Virus record (IMG/VR): IMGVR_UViG_3300028589_000029
Coordinates: 1 to 32,215 of that record
Source: a virus
Length of the DNA stretch: 32,215 bases
Direction: 5' to 3' (one strand)
In this document: one piece after another, positions 22,040 through 28,493 of the stretch
Numbering within the stretch: the stretch's first letter is position 1
How the letters are laid out: the number at the start of each line of letters is the position of its first letter
Notes under the pieces: generated by a model
Databases searched by the model: none
What the model was told of the DNA's origin: nothing
Seen by the model: only the letters and a program-made list of their open reading frames with translations
Translations under genes and position numbers: made by a program

Positions 22040-22178
22040 GGTGAAGGGTGCCCCGGACGATGCGATCCGGGGCCCCCTTTGGGGTTGGCCACCTGCCGAC
22101 CGTAAGGCCGTTATCGCTGAGCGCCGCCGCAGGTTCGGCGTGTTCGACGATGACGAGATTGACCCTGAATACTCCTAA
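22029..22178 (+). CDS. Hypothetical protein, 49 aa
   Basis: Small charged protein (MSAEVKGAPDDAIRGPLWGW, then PADRKAVIAERRRRFGVF, then an acidic tail DDDEIDPEYS). The ATG overlaps the end of the gp3-like gene by 11 bases, so it is likely translated by coupling. The basic central helix followed by an acidic tail is similar to small nucleic-acid-associated proteins, but nothing more specific can be said. Its coding sequence contains a strong GC hairpin (22051-22072). Confidence 0.6.
   Translation: MSAEVKGAPDDAIRGPLWGWPPADRKAVIAERRRRFGVFDDDEIDPEYS
22051..22080 (+). terminator. Terminator-like hairpin inside the 49-aa gene
   Basis: CCCCGGA (22051-22057) and TCCGGGG (22066-22072) pair over 7 bp with an 8-base loop, then CCCCCTTT. 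It lies just after the gp3-like stop, as a terminator would, but within the next small ORF. It may reduce transcription into downstream genes. No full T-run. Confidence 0.4.
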
Positions 22179-22184
22179 CCCTTT

Positions 22185-22214
22185 GCCCCGTTCCGGCTGA
22201 CGCTGGTTCGGGGC
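22185..22214 (+). terminator. Weak hairpin between small genes
   Basis: GCCCCG (22185-22190) and CGGGGC (22209-22214) pair over 6 bp around an 18-base loop. It follows the 49-aa gene stop and precedes the next gene. Only TTG follows, so it is a weak terminator at best. Confidence 0.35.
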
Positions 22215-22239
22215 TTGAGGTGGTGGGAGGAGAGACCCC

Positions 22240-22602
22240 ATGGCATTCATCATCTTTGACCCAGCACGTGATCCTAGGAGAGAGAACATGTCCGTGACTT
22301 TCACCCCCGGCACCAAGGTTCAGTACAGCGGAATGGTTGACCCCGCTGAGATCATCTCCGGTCCCCACTCCACGACGTACGGCCGGAACCGTTACCTGAT
22401 CCGTAAGGCTGACGGCAACGTGTCGCTGGTGTTCACGGGTGAGCTGACGGCCGTTGTGTCGCGTGTGCAGAAGATGGCTGATCAGCTTGCCCGCGAGGTG
22501 TATGGCTGCCCGTTCCACGCGCTGAACCCCGCCACTAAGGCGCTCGTTCGGACTAAGGCTGCGCGGCTGCTGATCGTCGCTGACGAGAGCCGGGGTAAGT
22601 GA
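22240..22602 (+). CDS. Hypothetical protein, 120 aa (two possible starts)
   Basis: Unrecognised protein with a beta-rich N-terminal part (FTPGTKVQYSGMVDPAEIISGP, then YGRNRYLIRKADGNVSLVF), suggesting a small barrel, and a helical C-terminal part (KMADQLAREVYGCPFHALNPATKALVRTKAARLL). ATG 22240 has GGAGGAGAG upstream, and in-frame ATG 22288 has AGGAGAG 5 bases upstream. The fold seems to begin at the second ATG (MSVTFTPG), so the true product may be 104 aa; the first 16 residues (MAFIIFDPARDPRREN) look like an extension. It is directly followed by the next gene (TGA then ATG), so it is an operon member. No function assigned. Confidence 0.65.
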   Translation: MAFIIFDPARDPRRENMSVTFTPGTKVQYSGMVDPAEIISGPHSTTYGRNRYLIRKADGNVSLVFTGELTAVVSRVQKMADQLAREVYGCPFHALNPATKALVRTKAARLLIVADESRGK

Positions 22603-22875
22603 ATGGGCAAGCGCGGTGTAGTCACGGACTACGCGGGTGAGGAGCTGTATGAGGGCGACCTGATCGCCTATGCGGCTCGCCAGGGCAACCGTGTGCGGGT
22701 CACTGACGCGATCATTCGGGAGGCCACGGCCAAGCTGGTAGGTGGGCGTCTGCGCCCCATGCTGCTGGTGGAGCCGACCGGCGTTGAGTCCGGGTTTGTG
22801 AAGCGGGACACGTTGGATGCTCAGTGGGTGTCCACGGAACACGTGCGGCTGATTGAGGCGCGCGCAGGTAGGTAG
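22603..22875 (+). CDS. Hypothetical protein, 90 aa
   Basis: Unrecognised small protein, probably a small beta-barrel (EGDLIAYAARQGNRVRVTDAIIRE; GRLRPMLLVEPTG), ending with basic residues. The ATG follows the previous TGA without a gap, indicating translational coupling. A perfect 10-bp terminator follows it. The first half resembles small hypothetical proteins commonly seen beside replication genes in actinophages, but no activity is known. Confidence 0.65.
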   Translation: MGKRGVVTDYAGEELYEGDLIAYAARQGNRVRVTDAIIREATAKLVGGRLRPMLLVEPTGVESGFVKRDTLDAQWVSTEHVRLIEARAGR

Positions 22876-22883
22876 TCGTTGGT

Positions 22884-22921
22884 AAGGGCCGGATGTTTCC
22901 TGACGGAGCGTCCGGCCCTTT
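22884..22921 (+). terminator. Terminator, 10-bp perfect stem
   Basis: AAGGGCCGGA (22884-22893) and TCCGGCCCTT (22911-22920) pair perfectly around a 17-base loop, with a T at 22921 and TGTCGTT after. Palindromic repeat copy 9 lies 11 bases further, showing that the palindrome is not needed as the terminator here. Confidence 0.8.
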
Positions 22922-22931
22922 GTCGTTGGTG

Positions 22932-22953
22932 CACCTACTCATTTCAGTAGGTG
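22932..22953 (-). repeat. Palindromic repeat copy 9 (CATTTC orientation)
   Basis: Perfect CACCTACT, CATTTC, AGTAGGTG. No flanking extension. It is placed between a terminator and the next gene's ribosome binding site, more like an operator position than a terminator. Confidence 0.92.
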
Positions 22954-22966
22954 GGGAAGGGGCCTA

Positions 22967-23149
22967 ATGGGGCGTCAGGTAGGGATTTCGGGTACAGCAG
23001 CACCGGCACTAGGTGACCTCAGGGCATTGGGTCCGGGGGATATCGCGTGGCTGTACGCGGGTGTGGAGCAGCGCGCGGACTGGAGTCGGTATCTAGACGC
23101 GCTGGCGAACGCTGTGACGCGTGGCGCTGACGTGAGGTGGGTGCGGTAA
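22967..23149 (+). CDS. Hypothetical protein, 60 aa
   Basis: Small unrecognised protein (MGRQVGISGTAAPALGDL, then DIAWLYAGVEQRADWSRYLDAL), probably mostly helical in the second half. ATG 22967 has GGGGAAGGGG upstream. The TAA stop shares one base with the ATG of the HNH endonuclease, so the two are probably co-translated. No function assigned. Confidence 0.6.
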   Translation: MGRQVGISGTAAPALGDLRALGPGDIAWLYAGVEQRADWSRYLDALANAVTRGADVRWVR

Positions 23150-23571
23150 TGGAATGCCGACTATGCAAGCGGGATAAGCCCGCTTCCGATTTCCTCGCTG
23201 GCAAGGCCAAGAAACCGTCCAGCACCTGCGCGGCGTGCCGTAAGAAACTGTCTGAGCGGCACCGCAGGAACTACTACGCGAAGCTAGCCCCGGACAAGCG
23301 GCACACGCTGACTCACAAGCGGCGAGCAGATACCTACGGCGTGGAGCACGTCGAGTATTCCCGCACAGCGATCATGCGCCGTTGGGCGTTCACGTGTGCC
23401 TACTGTCCGGCGTCGGCTGAGCATCTAGACCACGTCGTTCCGCTGAGCAAGGGCGGGACTGATACGGAGTCCAACATGCTGCCAGCGTGCGCTAGTTGCA
23501 ACCTGTCCAAGGGGGCTAAGACGTTGGCTGAGTGGGCTGAGTCGTTCGGGCCGGAACCTCCGCCGTTCTGA
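23149..23571 (+). CDS. HNH endonuclease with N-terminal zinc ribbon
   Basis: 140 aa. N-terminal C3-x2-C6 and C27-x2-C30 make a small zinc ribbon. The HNH domain has C83-x2-C86, then EHLDHVVPLSKGG (D94-H95), N109 and C114/C117 with N118 (ACASCNLSKG), all the expected catalytic and zinc positions. Such enzymes are often free-standing homing endonucleases or act in packaging or recombination. ATG 23149 overlaps the previous stop by one base; the upstream GTG at 23137 lies in the previous gene. A close relative, split in two ORFs, is at 29642-30270, with identical stretches of 17-18 bases. A GC-rich hairpin follows. Confidence 0.88.
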   Translation: MECRLCKRDKPASDFLAGKAKKPSSTCAACRKKLSERHRRNYYAKLAPDKRHTLTHKRRADTYGVEHVEYSRTAIMRRWAFTCAYCPASAEHLDHVVPLSKGGTDTESNMLPACASCNLSKGAKTLAEWAESFGPEPPPF

Positions 23572-23577
23572 CTGCTG

Positions 23578-23607
23578 GGGGCGGGGTGACTGTGGTTGCC
23601 CCGCCCC
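23578..23607 (+). terminator. GC-only hairpin after the HNH gene
   Basis: GGGGCGGGG (23578-23586) pairs with CCCCGCCCC (23599-23607) over 9 bp with a 12-base loop. No T-run follows; the GTAACC motif starts 3 bases later. Probably a transcript 3'-end hairpin before the primase gene. Confidence 0.5.
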
Positions 23608-23609
23608 TG

Positions 23610-23631
23610 GTAACCGACTCGCTCACACACC
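23610..23631 (+). repeat. Conserved GTAACC-type intergenic motif, copy d
   Basis: GTAACCGACTCGCTCAC then ACACC. It is identical over GTAACCGACTCGCTCAC to copy e at 28440. It lies 22 bases upstream of the primase-helicase start. Confidence 0.6.
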
Positions 23632-23652
23632 CTTGGAGAGGGGATTTACCTA

Positions 23653-26106
23653 ATGGACATTTCTGCAATCCTTGAGCACTTTGACAACGTCAGCGAGGAG
23701 CAGGACGGTTACCTTGCCAAGTGCCCCGCGCATCCGGACACGCGTCCGTCGCTGCGCCTCTGGGTTGGCGATGATCGAAAGGTGCGCCTCGCGTGCCGGG
23801 CCATGTGCAAGAACGATGACGTGGTAAAGGCTGCGGGTCTGCGCTGGCCGGACATGTTCGACGTGACCGGCGACGCTGTGACGGTGCCCAAGGAGCGGCC
23901 GGAGTTGGTCAGTATCACGAGTGTCGTTCAGCTCCGCATGTGGCTGGACAGCCTGCCGGTCGGCGACGGTTCGTACGCTGAGGACCGGTTCGGGATCACG
24001 ACCCATGACGCTGAGCGGTTGGGGCTGCGGTTCGCTGAGGCCATGCCGTTCCGCAGCGCTGAGGAGTACGACGCTGCGGTTGCCGGGGGGTTCCTGCCGG
24101 GATTCGTTCCCCGCAGCTTTGTTCGCTTCCCGCGCATGGTCGTGCCCCTTGTGGGGTTCGATGGTGTGACGCGCGGTGCTCAGGGCCGTGACTTGTCCGG
24201 CCGTTGCCCTGGCCGCTGGATCTCCCTGTCTAACCCTGAGGGCCAGCGTTGGGCCCCTTACGGCGTGTTCCGGGGCGAGGCTGGCTATGGGGTCACCCTG
24301 GTCACTGAGGGGCCCGGAGACGGCCTTACAGCGGCTGCCGTGGGGTACGACGCGGTTGCCATTCGCGGTGCTGCGCTGGCCGGTTCGCCGGAGCTGATAG
24401 ACGAGCTGGCCGCTGGTCTGCGCGGCACTCAGGTCATCGTTGCTGGCGACAACGACACTGCCGGGAGCACGTTCTCTATCCGGCTGGCTGAGGGGCTCGC
24501 TGCCCACGGCATCGCTGTCTACGTGCTGGCCATTCCCCATGAGGGCGATGACCTTACCGACTGGCGGGAGCGGGACCCTGAGGGATTTGCGGGCGCCCTG
24601 CACCGTGCTGTGAAGGCTGCGACTCTCGCCGTTGCCCGTGACGCTGCTGAGGCGGCAGACCGCAAGGCGGAGGTTGTGAACCGTACCGGGGCGCGTGCTG
24701 TCACCGACTCGGATGGGGCCGACGCTGCCACCCAACTGCGTGCCATGGAGGAGCAGTTCGGCGGAGACGATGGCAACCCGGATGCGGTGAACGCCTACGC
24801 TTTCGCTGCATGGGCCAACGGCGGAGTGAAGTATGCCAAGGGGCTTGGCTTCATGGTGTGGAACGGGAGCGTCTGGGAGTGTGATTTCGACCTACTGCGC
24901 AGCGAGATTCACCGCATGGGCGCTGCGTTGGCGCTGGCAGGAGAGGCCAAGAAAGCTAAGCCGTTCCTGACCACCTCGCGCATTGACGCACTGGTTACGG
25001 AGCTGCGCAGCGTGCCGGGCGTCAAGGTGCTCACTGAGTCGTTCGACGCTAGCCACCATCTGCTGAACTTCCGTAACGGGACGGTGGACCTGCGTACGGG
25101 GCGGCTGCGTCCCCACGACAAGGCTGACCTACTGACGGTACTCCTGCCGATGGACTATGACCCTGAGGCGCAGTGCCCACGCTGGGAAAAGTTCCTGACG
25201 GAGATCTTTATGGGCAGCGTGGACATGGCGCGCTACATGCAGCGGCTGACTGGCTATGGCATCACGGGTAACACGAGTGAGCAGTGTTTCGCTGTGCTCC
25301 ATGGGTCCGGCGCCAATGGCAAGAGCGTGCTCACTGAGACCCTCACGTCAGTGTTCGGGGGCATCACCAAGACAACGCCGTTCGCCACGTTTGAGGACAG
25401 CGGTAGTGGTGGCATCCCGAATGACATTGCAGCGCTGCGAGGTGCTCGCCTTGTCATGGCGTCTGAGGGTGAGTCGGGCAAGCCTATGTCGGAAGCGGTG
25501 CTAAAGCGGGTGACCGGTAAGGACAAGGTGACGGCGCGTTTCCTCCGGCAGGAGTTTTTCACCTTCGCGCCCACGTTCCTGATCATGCTCGCCACGAACC
25601 ACAAGCCCAAGTTCCGGGGGCAGGACGAGGGGCTGTGGCGGCGCGTAAAGCTGATTCCGTTCGAGCGCTACTTTGCGCCTGAGGAGCGGGACTATGACCT
25701 CGACCGAAAGCTGTTGGCTGAGTCGGCGGGGATAGTCGCTTGGGCGGTACGTGGCGCTGTCGAGTGGTACAAGGGCGGGCTACAGGACCCGTCCGCTATC
25801 AGCAACGCGACGCGTGCATTCCGTGAGACCAGTAACACTCTGGACGGATTCTTTCCGGGTGTGGTGGTTGCCGATCCTGCCGCCACGACGAATGGCGCTG
25901 AGGTCTACCACGCTTACCGCGACTGGTGCGAGGCTGAGGGGTTGCAGCCCAAGGAGGTGTGGTCACGCACAGCGCTCTACAGCGCCCTTGAGGAACGGAA
26001 GATCAGCAAGAAGCGGACGTCCAAGGGAATGGCCCTGGTAGGTATCCGACTCGCTCAGACAGTAGTGAAGCCTACCGGCCCCGGAATCTTTGGGAGTGAC
26101 GACTAA
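23653..26106 (+). CDS. DNA primase-helicase (zinc finger, Toprim, SF3 helicase)
   Basis: 817-aa replication protein. Residues about 20-55 hold a CHC2-like zinc finger (C24, H27, C48, C52; KCPAHPDTRPSL). A Toprim domain follows: E219 in VTEGPGDG and D266-N-D268 in GDNDTAG. The C-terminal part is a D5/SF3 helicase: Walker A G551-S558 (GSGANGKS), acidic E605/E607 (MASEGE) and sensor N649 (LATNHKP), with a C-terminal winged-helix-like tail (YHAYRDWCEAEGLQP). It would prime and unwind DNA at the phage fork. ATG 23653 has GGAGAGGGG upstream. Its TAA stop shares one base with a 36-aa membrane ORF. Confidence 0.93.
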   Translation: MDISAILEHFDNVSEEQDGYLAKCPAHPDTRPSLRLWVGDDRKVRLACRAMCKNDDVVKAAGLRWPDMFDVTGDAVTVPKERPELVSITSVVQLRMWLDSLPVGDGSYAEDRFGITTHDAERLGLRFAEAMPFRSAEEYDAAVAGGFLPGFVPRSFVRFPRMVVPLVGFDGVTRGAQGRDLSGRCPGRWISLSNPEGQRWAPYGVFRGEAGYGVTLVTEGPGDGLTAAAVGYDAVAIRGAALAGSPELIDELAAGLRGTQVIVAGDNDTAGSTFSIRLAEGLAAHGIAVYVLAIPHEGDDLTDWRERDPEGFAGALHRAVKAATLAVARDAAEAADRKAEVVNRTGARAVTDSDGADAATQLRAMEEQFGGDDGNPDAVNAYAFAAWANGGVKYAKGLGFMVWNGSVWECDFDLLRSEIHRMGAALALAGEAKKAKPFLTTSRIDALVTELRSVPGVKVLTESFDASHHLLNFRNGTVDLRTGRLRPHDKADLLTVLLPMDYDPEAQCPRWEKFLTEIFMGSVDMARYMQRLTGYGITGNTSEQCFAVLHGSGANGKSVLTETLTSVFGGITKTTPFATFEDSGSGGIPNDIAALRGARLVMASEGESGKPMSEAVLKRVTGKDKVTARFLRQEFFTFAPTFLIMLATNHKPKFRGQDEGLWRRVKLIPFERYFAPEERDYDLDRKLLAESAGIVAWAVRGAVEWYKGGLQDPSAISNATRAFRETSNTLDGFFPGVVVADPAATTNGAEVYHAYRDWCEAEGLQPKEVWSRTALYSALEERKISKKRTSKGMALVGIRLAQTVVKPTGPGIFGSDD

Positions 26107-26216
26107 TGATGAACAAGCTGATACTCGCAGGCGTGTGCATTCTCACGCTGGCTTGGGTGGGCATCGTCGGGACACTGGCAGTGGCCCTCATTCGGTTCGT
26201 GCTCGCACATAGCTAA
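26106..26216 (+). CDS. Small membrane protein, 36 aa
   Basis: Short ORF (MMNKLILAGVCILTLAWVGI, then VGTLAVALIRFVLAHS) consisting almost entirely of one hydrophobic membrane helix with short ends. Its ATG overlaps the TAA stop of the primase-helicase (TAATGATG), so it would be translated by re-initiation. Repeat copy 10 follows. The clean hydrophobic profile and stop-start overlap argue for a real gene, but it is short and I cannot assign a role. Confidence 0.55.
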   Translation: MMNKLILAGVCILTLAWVGIVGTLAVALIRFVLAHS

Positions 26217-26233
26217 GCCCGTACACCAACTCG

Positions 26234-26267
26234 CTGAGCCACCTACTGAAATCAGTAGGTGGCTCAG
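26234..26267 (+). repeat. Palindromic repeat copy 10 with paired flanks (GAAATC variant)
   Basis: Core 26240-26261 (CACCTACT, GAAATC, AGTAGGTG). CTGAGC before and GCTCAG after lengthen the perfect dyad to 16 bp on each side of AA, followed by TTG. The longest perfect arms together with copy 11. A partial intergenic motif (GTACACCAACTCGCTGAG, from 26221) overlaps its left edge. Confidence 0.95.
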
Positions 26268-26286
26268 TTGCGTAAGGGGAGAAACG

Positions 26287-28137
26287 TTGAAGGTTTACCC
26301 GTACCGCGTGGCTGGCGAAAGCGTCACGGTGAAAGTGCCGGAGACGCGCGAGGATCTTGACGCGTTCCGTGATTGGCTGCGAGACGCTAACGCCCGTGGG
26401 CCGGTCGCTGTAGACACTGAGACAACGGGTCTCGATATCTACTCCGCCACGTTCCGGCTGCGCACGGTCCAGTTTGGCGACGCTGACACTGGGTGGGTTA
26501 TCCACTGGGAGCGAGGCGGCTGGTTTATGTCCTACGCCGAACGAGCCCTTGAGTACATTCGTGAGATGCTCATTCACAACGCGCCGTATGACTGGTGTGT
26601 GTTGGACCGGCACACGCGTTTCAGCATTGAGGTTCTCGCGCCGCGCACCATTGACACTCGGCTCCTCGCTGGCCTGATCGATCCTCGCCAGCCGCAGGAA
26701 GGTGGACGGGGCACCGCCCTTAAGCCTCTCAGCGCCTACTATGTCGATCCGTCTGCCCCGGATACTCAGGGCGACCTTACGGCGGTGTTCCGCTCGCTGG
26801 GTCTCACCAAGGCAACCGGCTGGGCGGGTATCCCGCTGGAGCATGACGTCTACAACTTGTACGCGGGGCTTGACGTAATCCTCACGGCGCGCCTGCACCC
26901 GTGCCTAGTCCGTGAGCTGGAGGCGCTTGAGGTTCGGCCGCGTCTCATTCAGTACGAGCACGAGCTAGCGCGCATCTGTGCAGTCATGCAGCGTCGGGGG
27001 CTGATCCTGGACCGGCCTTACGTCGAGAACCTGTCCGCTGAGCTGCTGGAGACTGAGAGCCGGTACGCAGCGATTGCCGCACAGTATGGGGTCACCAAGG
27101 TTGGGGCACCCGCGCAGGTGACCACGGCACTCATGGCCATGGGGGAGGATCTCACGGAGCGCACGGCGTCCGGCAATCCCAAGGCTGACAAGGCTGTCCT
27201 GTGCCGACTGGCTGACCTAGACCAGAACACGTGGGAGCGCATGCACCTGCGGGCCCCTAACCCGCTGGCTGAGGCTGTCCTGAGGAGCAAGCGCGCTGGG
27301 AAGTGGCGCACGTCGTACGCGGACACGTTCCTTGAGACAGCGGATGCCGATGGTCGGGTGCATCCGTTCATTAACTCCATGCTGGCTCGCACGGGGCGTA
27401 TGTCGATCACCCGCCCCGCGTTGCAGACCCTGCCATCGTCCGATCACCTCATCCGGCGTGCGCTGCTGGCCGAACCGGGTCACGTCATGGTGTCCACTGA
27501 CTTTGCTGCTGTTGAGCTGCGGGTCCTGGCGGCGCTGGCGGACGTCAAGCAGATGAAACGGGCTATTGCCAGCGGCGAGGATCTCCACTCGTTCACCGCG
27601 CGCATGGTGTTCGGTCCTGACTTCACTCCGAAGCATCGCAAGATCAGCAAGGGCATCGCGTTCGGCAAGGTGTACGGAGGTGGGGCAGCCACCATTCAGC
27701 GTCAGACCGGTGCGCCTATGGCTGAGGTGCGGTCTGCGCTGGCTGCATATGACCGGGTCTATCCGGAGGTCAAGCGCATGTCAAACCGCTGGCAGCGTGA
27801 GGCGGCTGAGACTGGCATGGTGCATGTGTCTGTGACTGGTCGGCGCCTGCCGCTGGACCGTCACCGTACGTATGCGGTTGTCAACTATGCGTGTCAGAGT
27901 GCGGCGCGTGACGTGCTGGGGCAGTCGCTGCTGAACCTTGAGGAGGCTGGGCTGCTGGACGCGCTCCGCTTGCCTATCCACGATGAGGTGCTGTGCTCGG
28001 TACCTGAGGGTGAGTCAGCGGAGTATGCGCGTGCAATTGAGGAGTGCATGACCTTTGACCTCTTCGGGGTGCAGATTGAGGCGGAGAGCGAGGTTGGTAA
28101 ACGGTCCTGGGGGAGTCTGTACGGTGCCGCTGCTTAG
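26287..28137 (+). CDS. DNA polymerase I-like (family A) with 3'-5' exonuclease
   Basis: 616-aa replicative polymerase. The N-terminal DEDD exonuclease has D43 and E45 in VDTETTGLD. The polymerase palm and fingers follow: ARTGRMS (about 370), motif A D405 in STDFAAVELR, motif B R451, K455, F459 and Y463 in HRKISKGIAFGKVYG, and motif C H565-D566-E567 in PIHDEV. The F459 position corresponds to E. coli F762, as in Pol I. There is no 5'-3' exonuclease domain. The start is TTG 26287 with GGGGAG upstream. It is flanked by repeat copies 10 and 11 and a long non-coding region follows. Confidence 0.95.
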   Translation: MKVYPYRVAGESVTVKVPETREDLDAFRDWLRDANARGPVAVDTETTGLDIYSATFRLRTVQFGDADTGWVIHWERGGWFMSYAERALEYIREMLIHNAPYDWCVLDRHTRFSIEVLAPRTIDTRLLAGLIDPRQPQEGGRGTALKPLSAYYVDPSAPDTQGDLTAVFRSLGLTKATGWAGIPLEHDVYNLYAGLDVILTARLHPCLVRELEALEVRPRLIQYEHELARICAVMQRRGLILDRPYVENLSAELLETESRYAAIAAQYGVTKVGAPAQVTTALMAMGEDLTERTASGNPKADKAVLCRLADLDQNTWERMHLRAPNPLAEAVLRSKRAGKWRTSYADTFLETADADGRVHPFINSMLARTGRMSITRPALQTLPSSDHLIRRALLAEPGHVMVSTDFAAVELRVLAALADVKQMKRAIASGEDLHSFTARMVFGPDFTPKHRKISKGIAFGKVYGGGAATIQRQTGAPMAEVRSALAAYDRVYPEVKRMSNRWQREAAETGMVHVSVTGRRLPLDRHRTYAVVNYACQSAARDVLGQSLLNLEEAGLLDALRLPIHDEVLCSVPEGESAEYARAIEECMTFDLFGVQIEAESEVGKRSWGSLYGAAA

Positions 28138-28177
28138 GTCACCCTGAGTTTGGTGACTGCCGGTAGCTGCAACCGGT

Positions 28178-28215
28178 CCACTCGTCACCTACTGAAATGA
28201 GTAGGTGACGAGTGG
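28178..28215 (+). repeat. Palindromic repeat copy 11 with longest paired flanks
   Basis: Core 28186-28207 (CACCTACT, GAAATG, AGTAGGTG). CCACTCGT before and ACGAGTGG after extend the perfect stem to 16 bp. It is the third of three consecutive hairpins after the polymerase stop. No T-run follows. Confidence 0.95.
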
Positions 28216-28439
28216 GTCACGGCTGGCCGAAAAGTTTCTGACGGCCTGACCAATGGGTTACCTGCGGTATGCAGGTAACACCCCGGTTACGGAGGGCCCC
28301 TCCCTATCATCCTTAGGGATGACATGGGGTTACGCCTTGGATTCCAATACAACCGATGCTGTCGGGCCGTTGTCTAACGGGTGTGAAAGCGGTTGCGTGC
28401 CCGGATGGCGACGCATACGTTTCAGCCATCGCAGCGCAG

Positions 28440-28461
28440 GTAACCGACTCGCTCACCCACC
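28440..28461 (+). repeat. Conserved GTAACC-type intergenic motif, copy e
   Basis: GTAACCGACTCGCTCAC then CCACC, identical to copy d over the first 17 bases. It lies 33 bases upstream of the sigma-like gene start and at the end of the hairpin-dense region. Confidence 0.6.
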
Positions 28462-28493
28462 AGTGAACGTAGTCACCAGGGGAGGGACCCACC

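Larger units (their letters stand above)
28138..28493. other. Hairpin-dense non-coding region with GTTAC iterations
   Basis: 356 bases without a convincing gene. Inverted repeats include GTCACC/GGTGAC (28138-28157), CCGGT/ACCGG (28160-28176), the repeat copy 11 stem, GTTACCTGC/GCAGGTAAC (28257-28279, 9 bp, 5-base loop), GGAGG/CCTCC (28291-28303), TCATCC/GGATGA (28307-28322), TTGGA-T-TCCAA (28337-28347), CCGTT/AACGG (28367-28380) and GATGGC/GCCATC (28404-28430). GGTTAC or GTAAC appears five times (28256, 28274, 28285, 28328, 28439). It stands between DNA polymerase and a sigma-like gene. Candidates are a replication origin, a non-coding RNA, or a complex promoter. Confidence 0.7.

Noticed and set aside
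23650-24735. 361-aa open frame on the minus strand
   Set aside because: It is antisense to the primase-helicase zinc finger and Toprim coding region; composition is that of a shadow frame.
28251-28440. tRNA gene
   Set aside because: Hairpins such as CCGTT-GTCT-AACGG look suggestive, but no cloverleaf with a GTTCRA T-loop and acceptor stem could be built.
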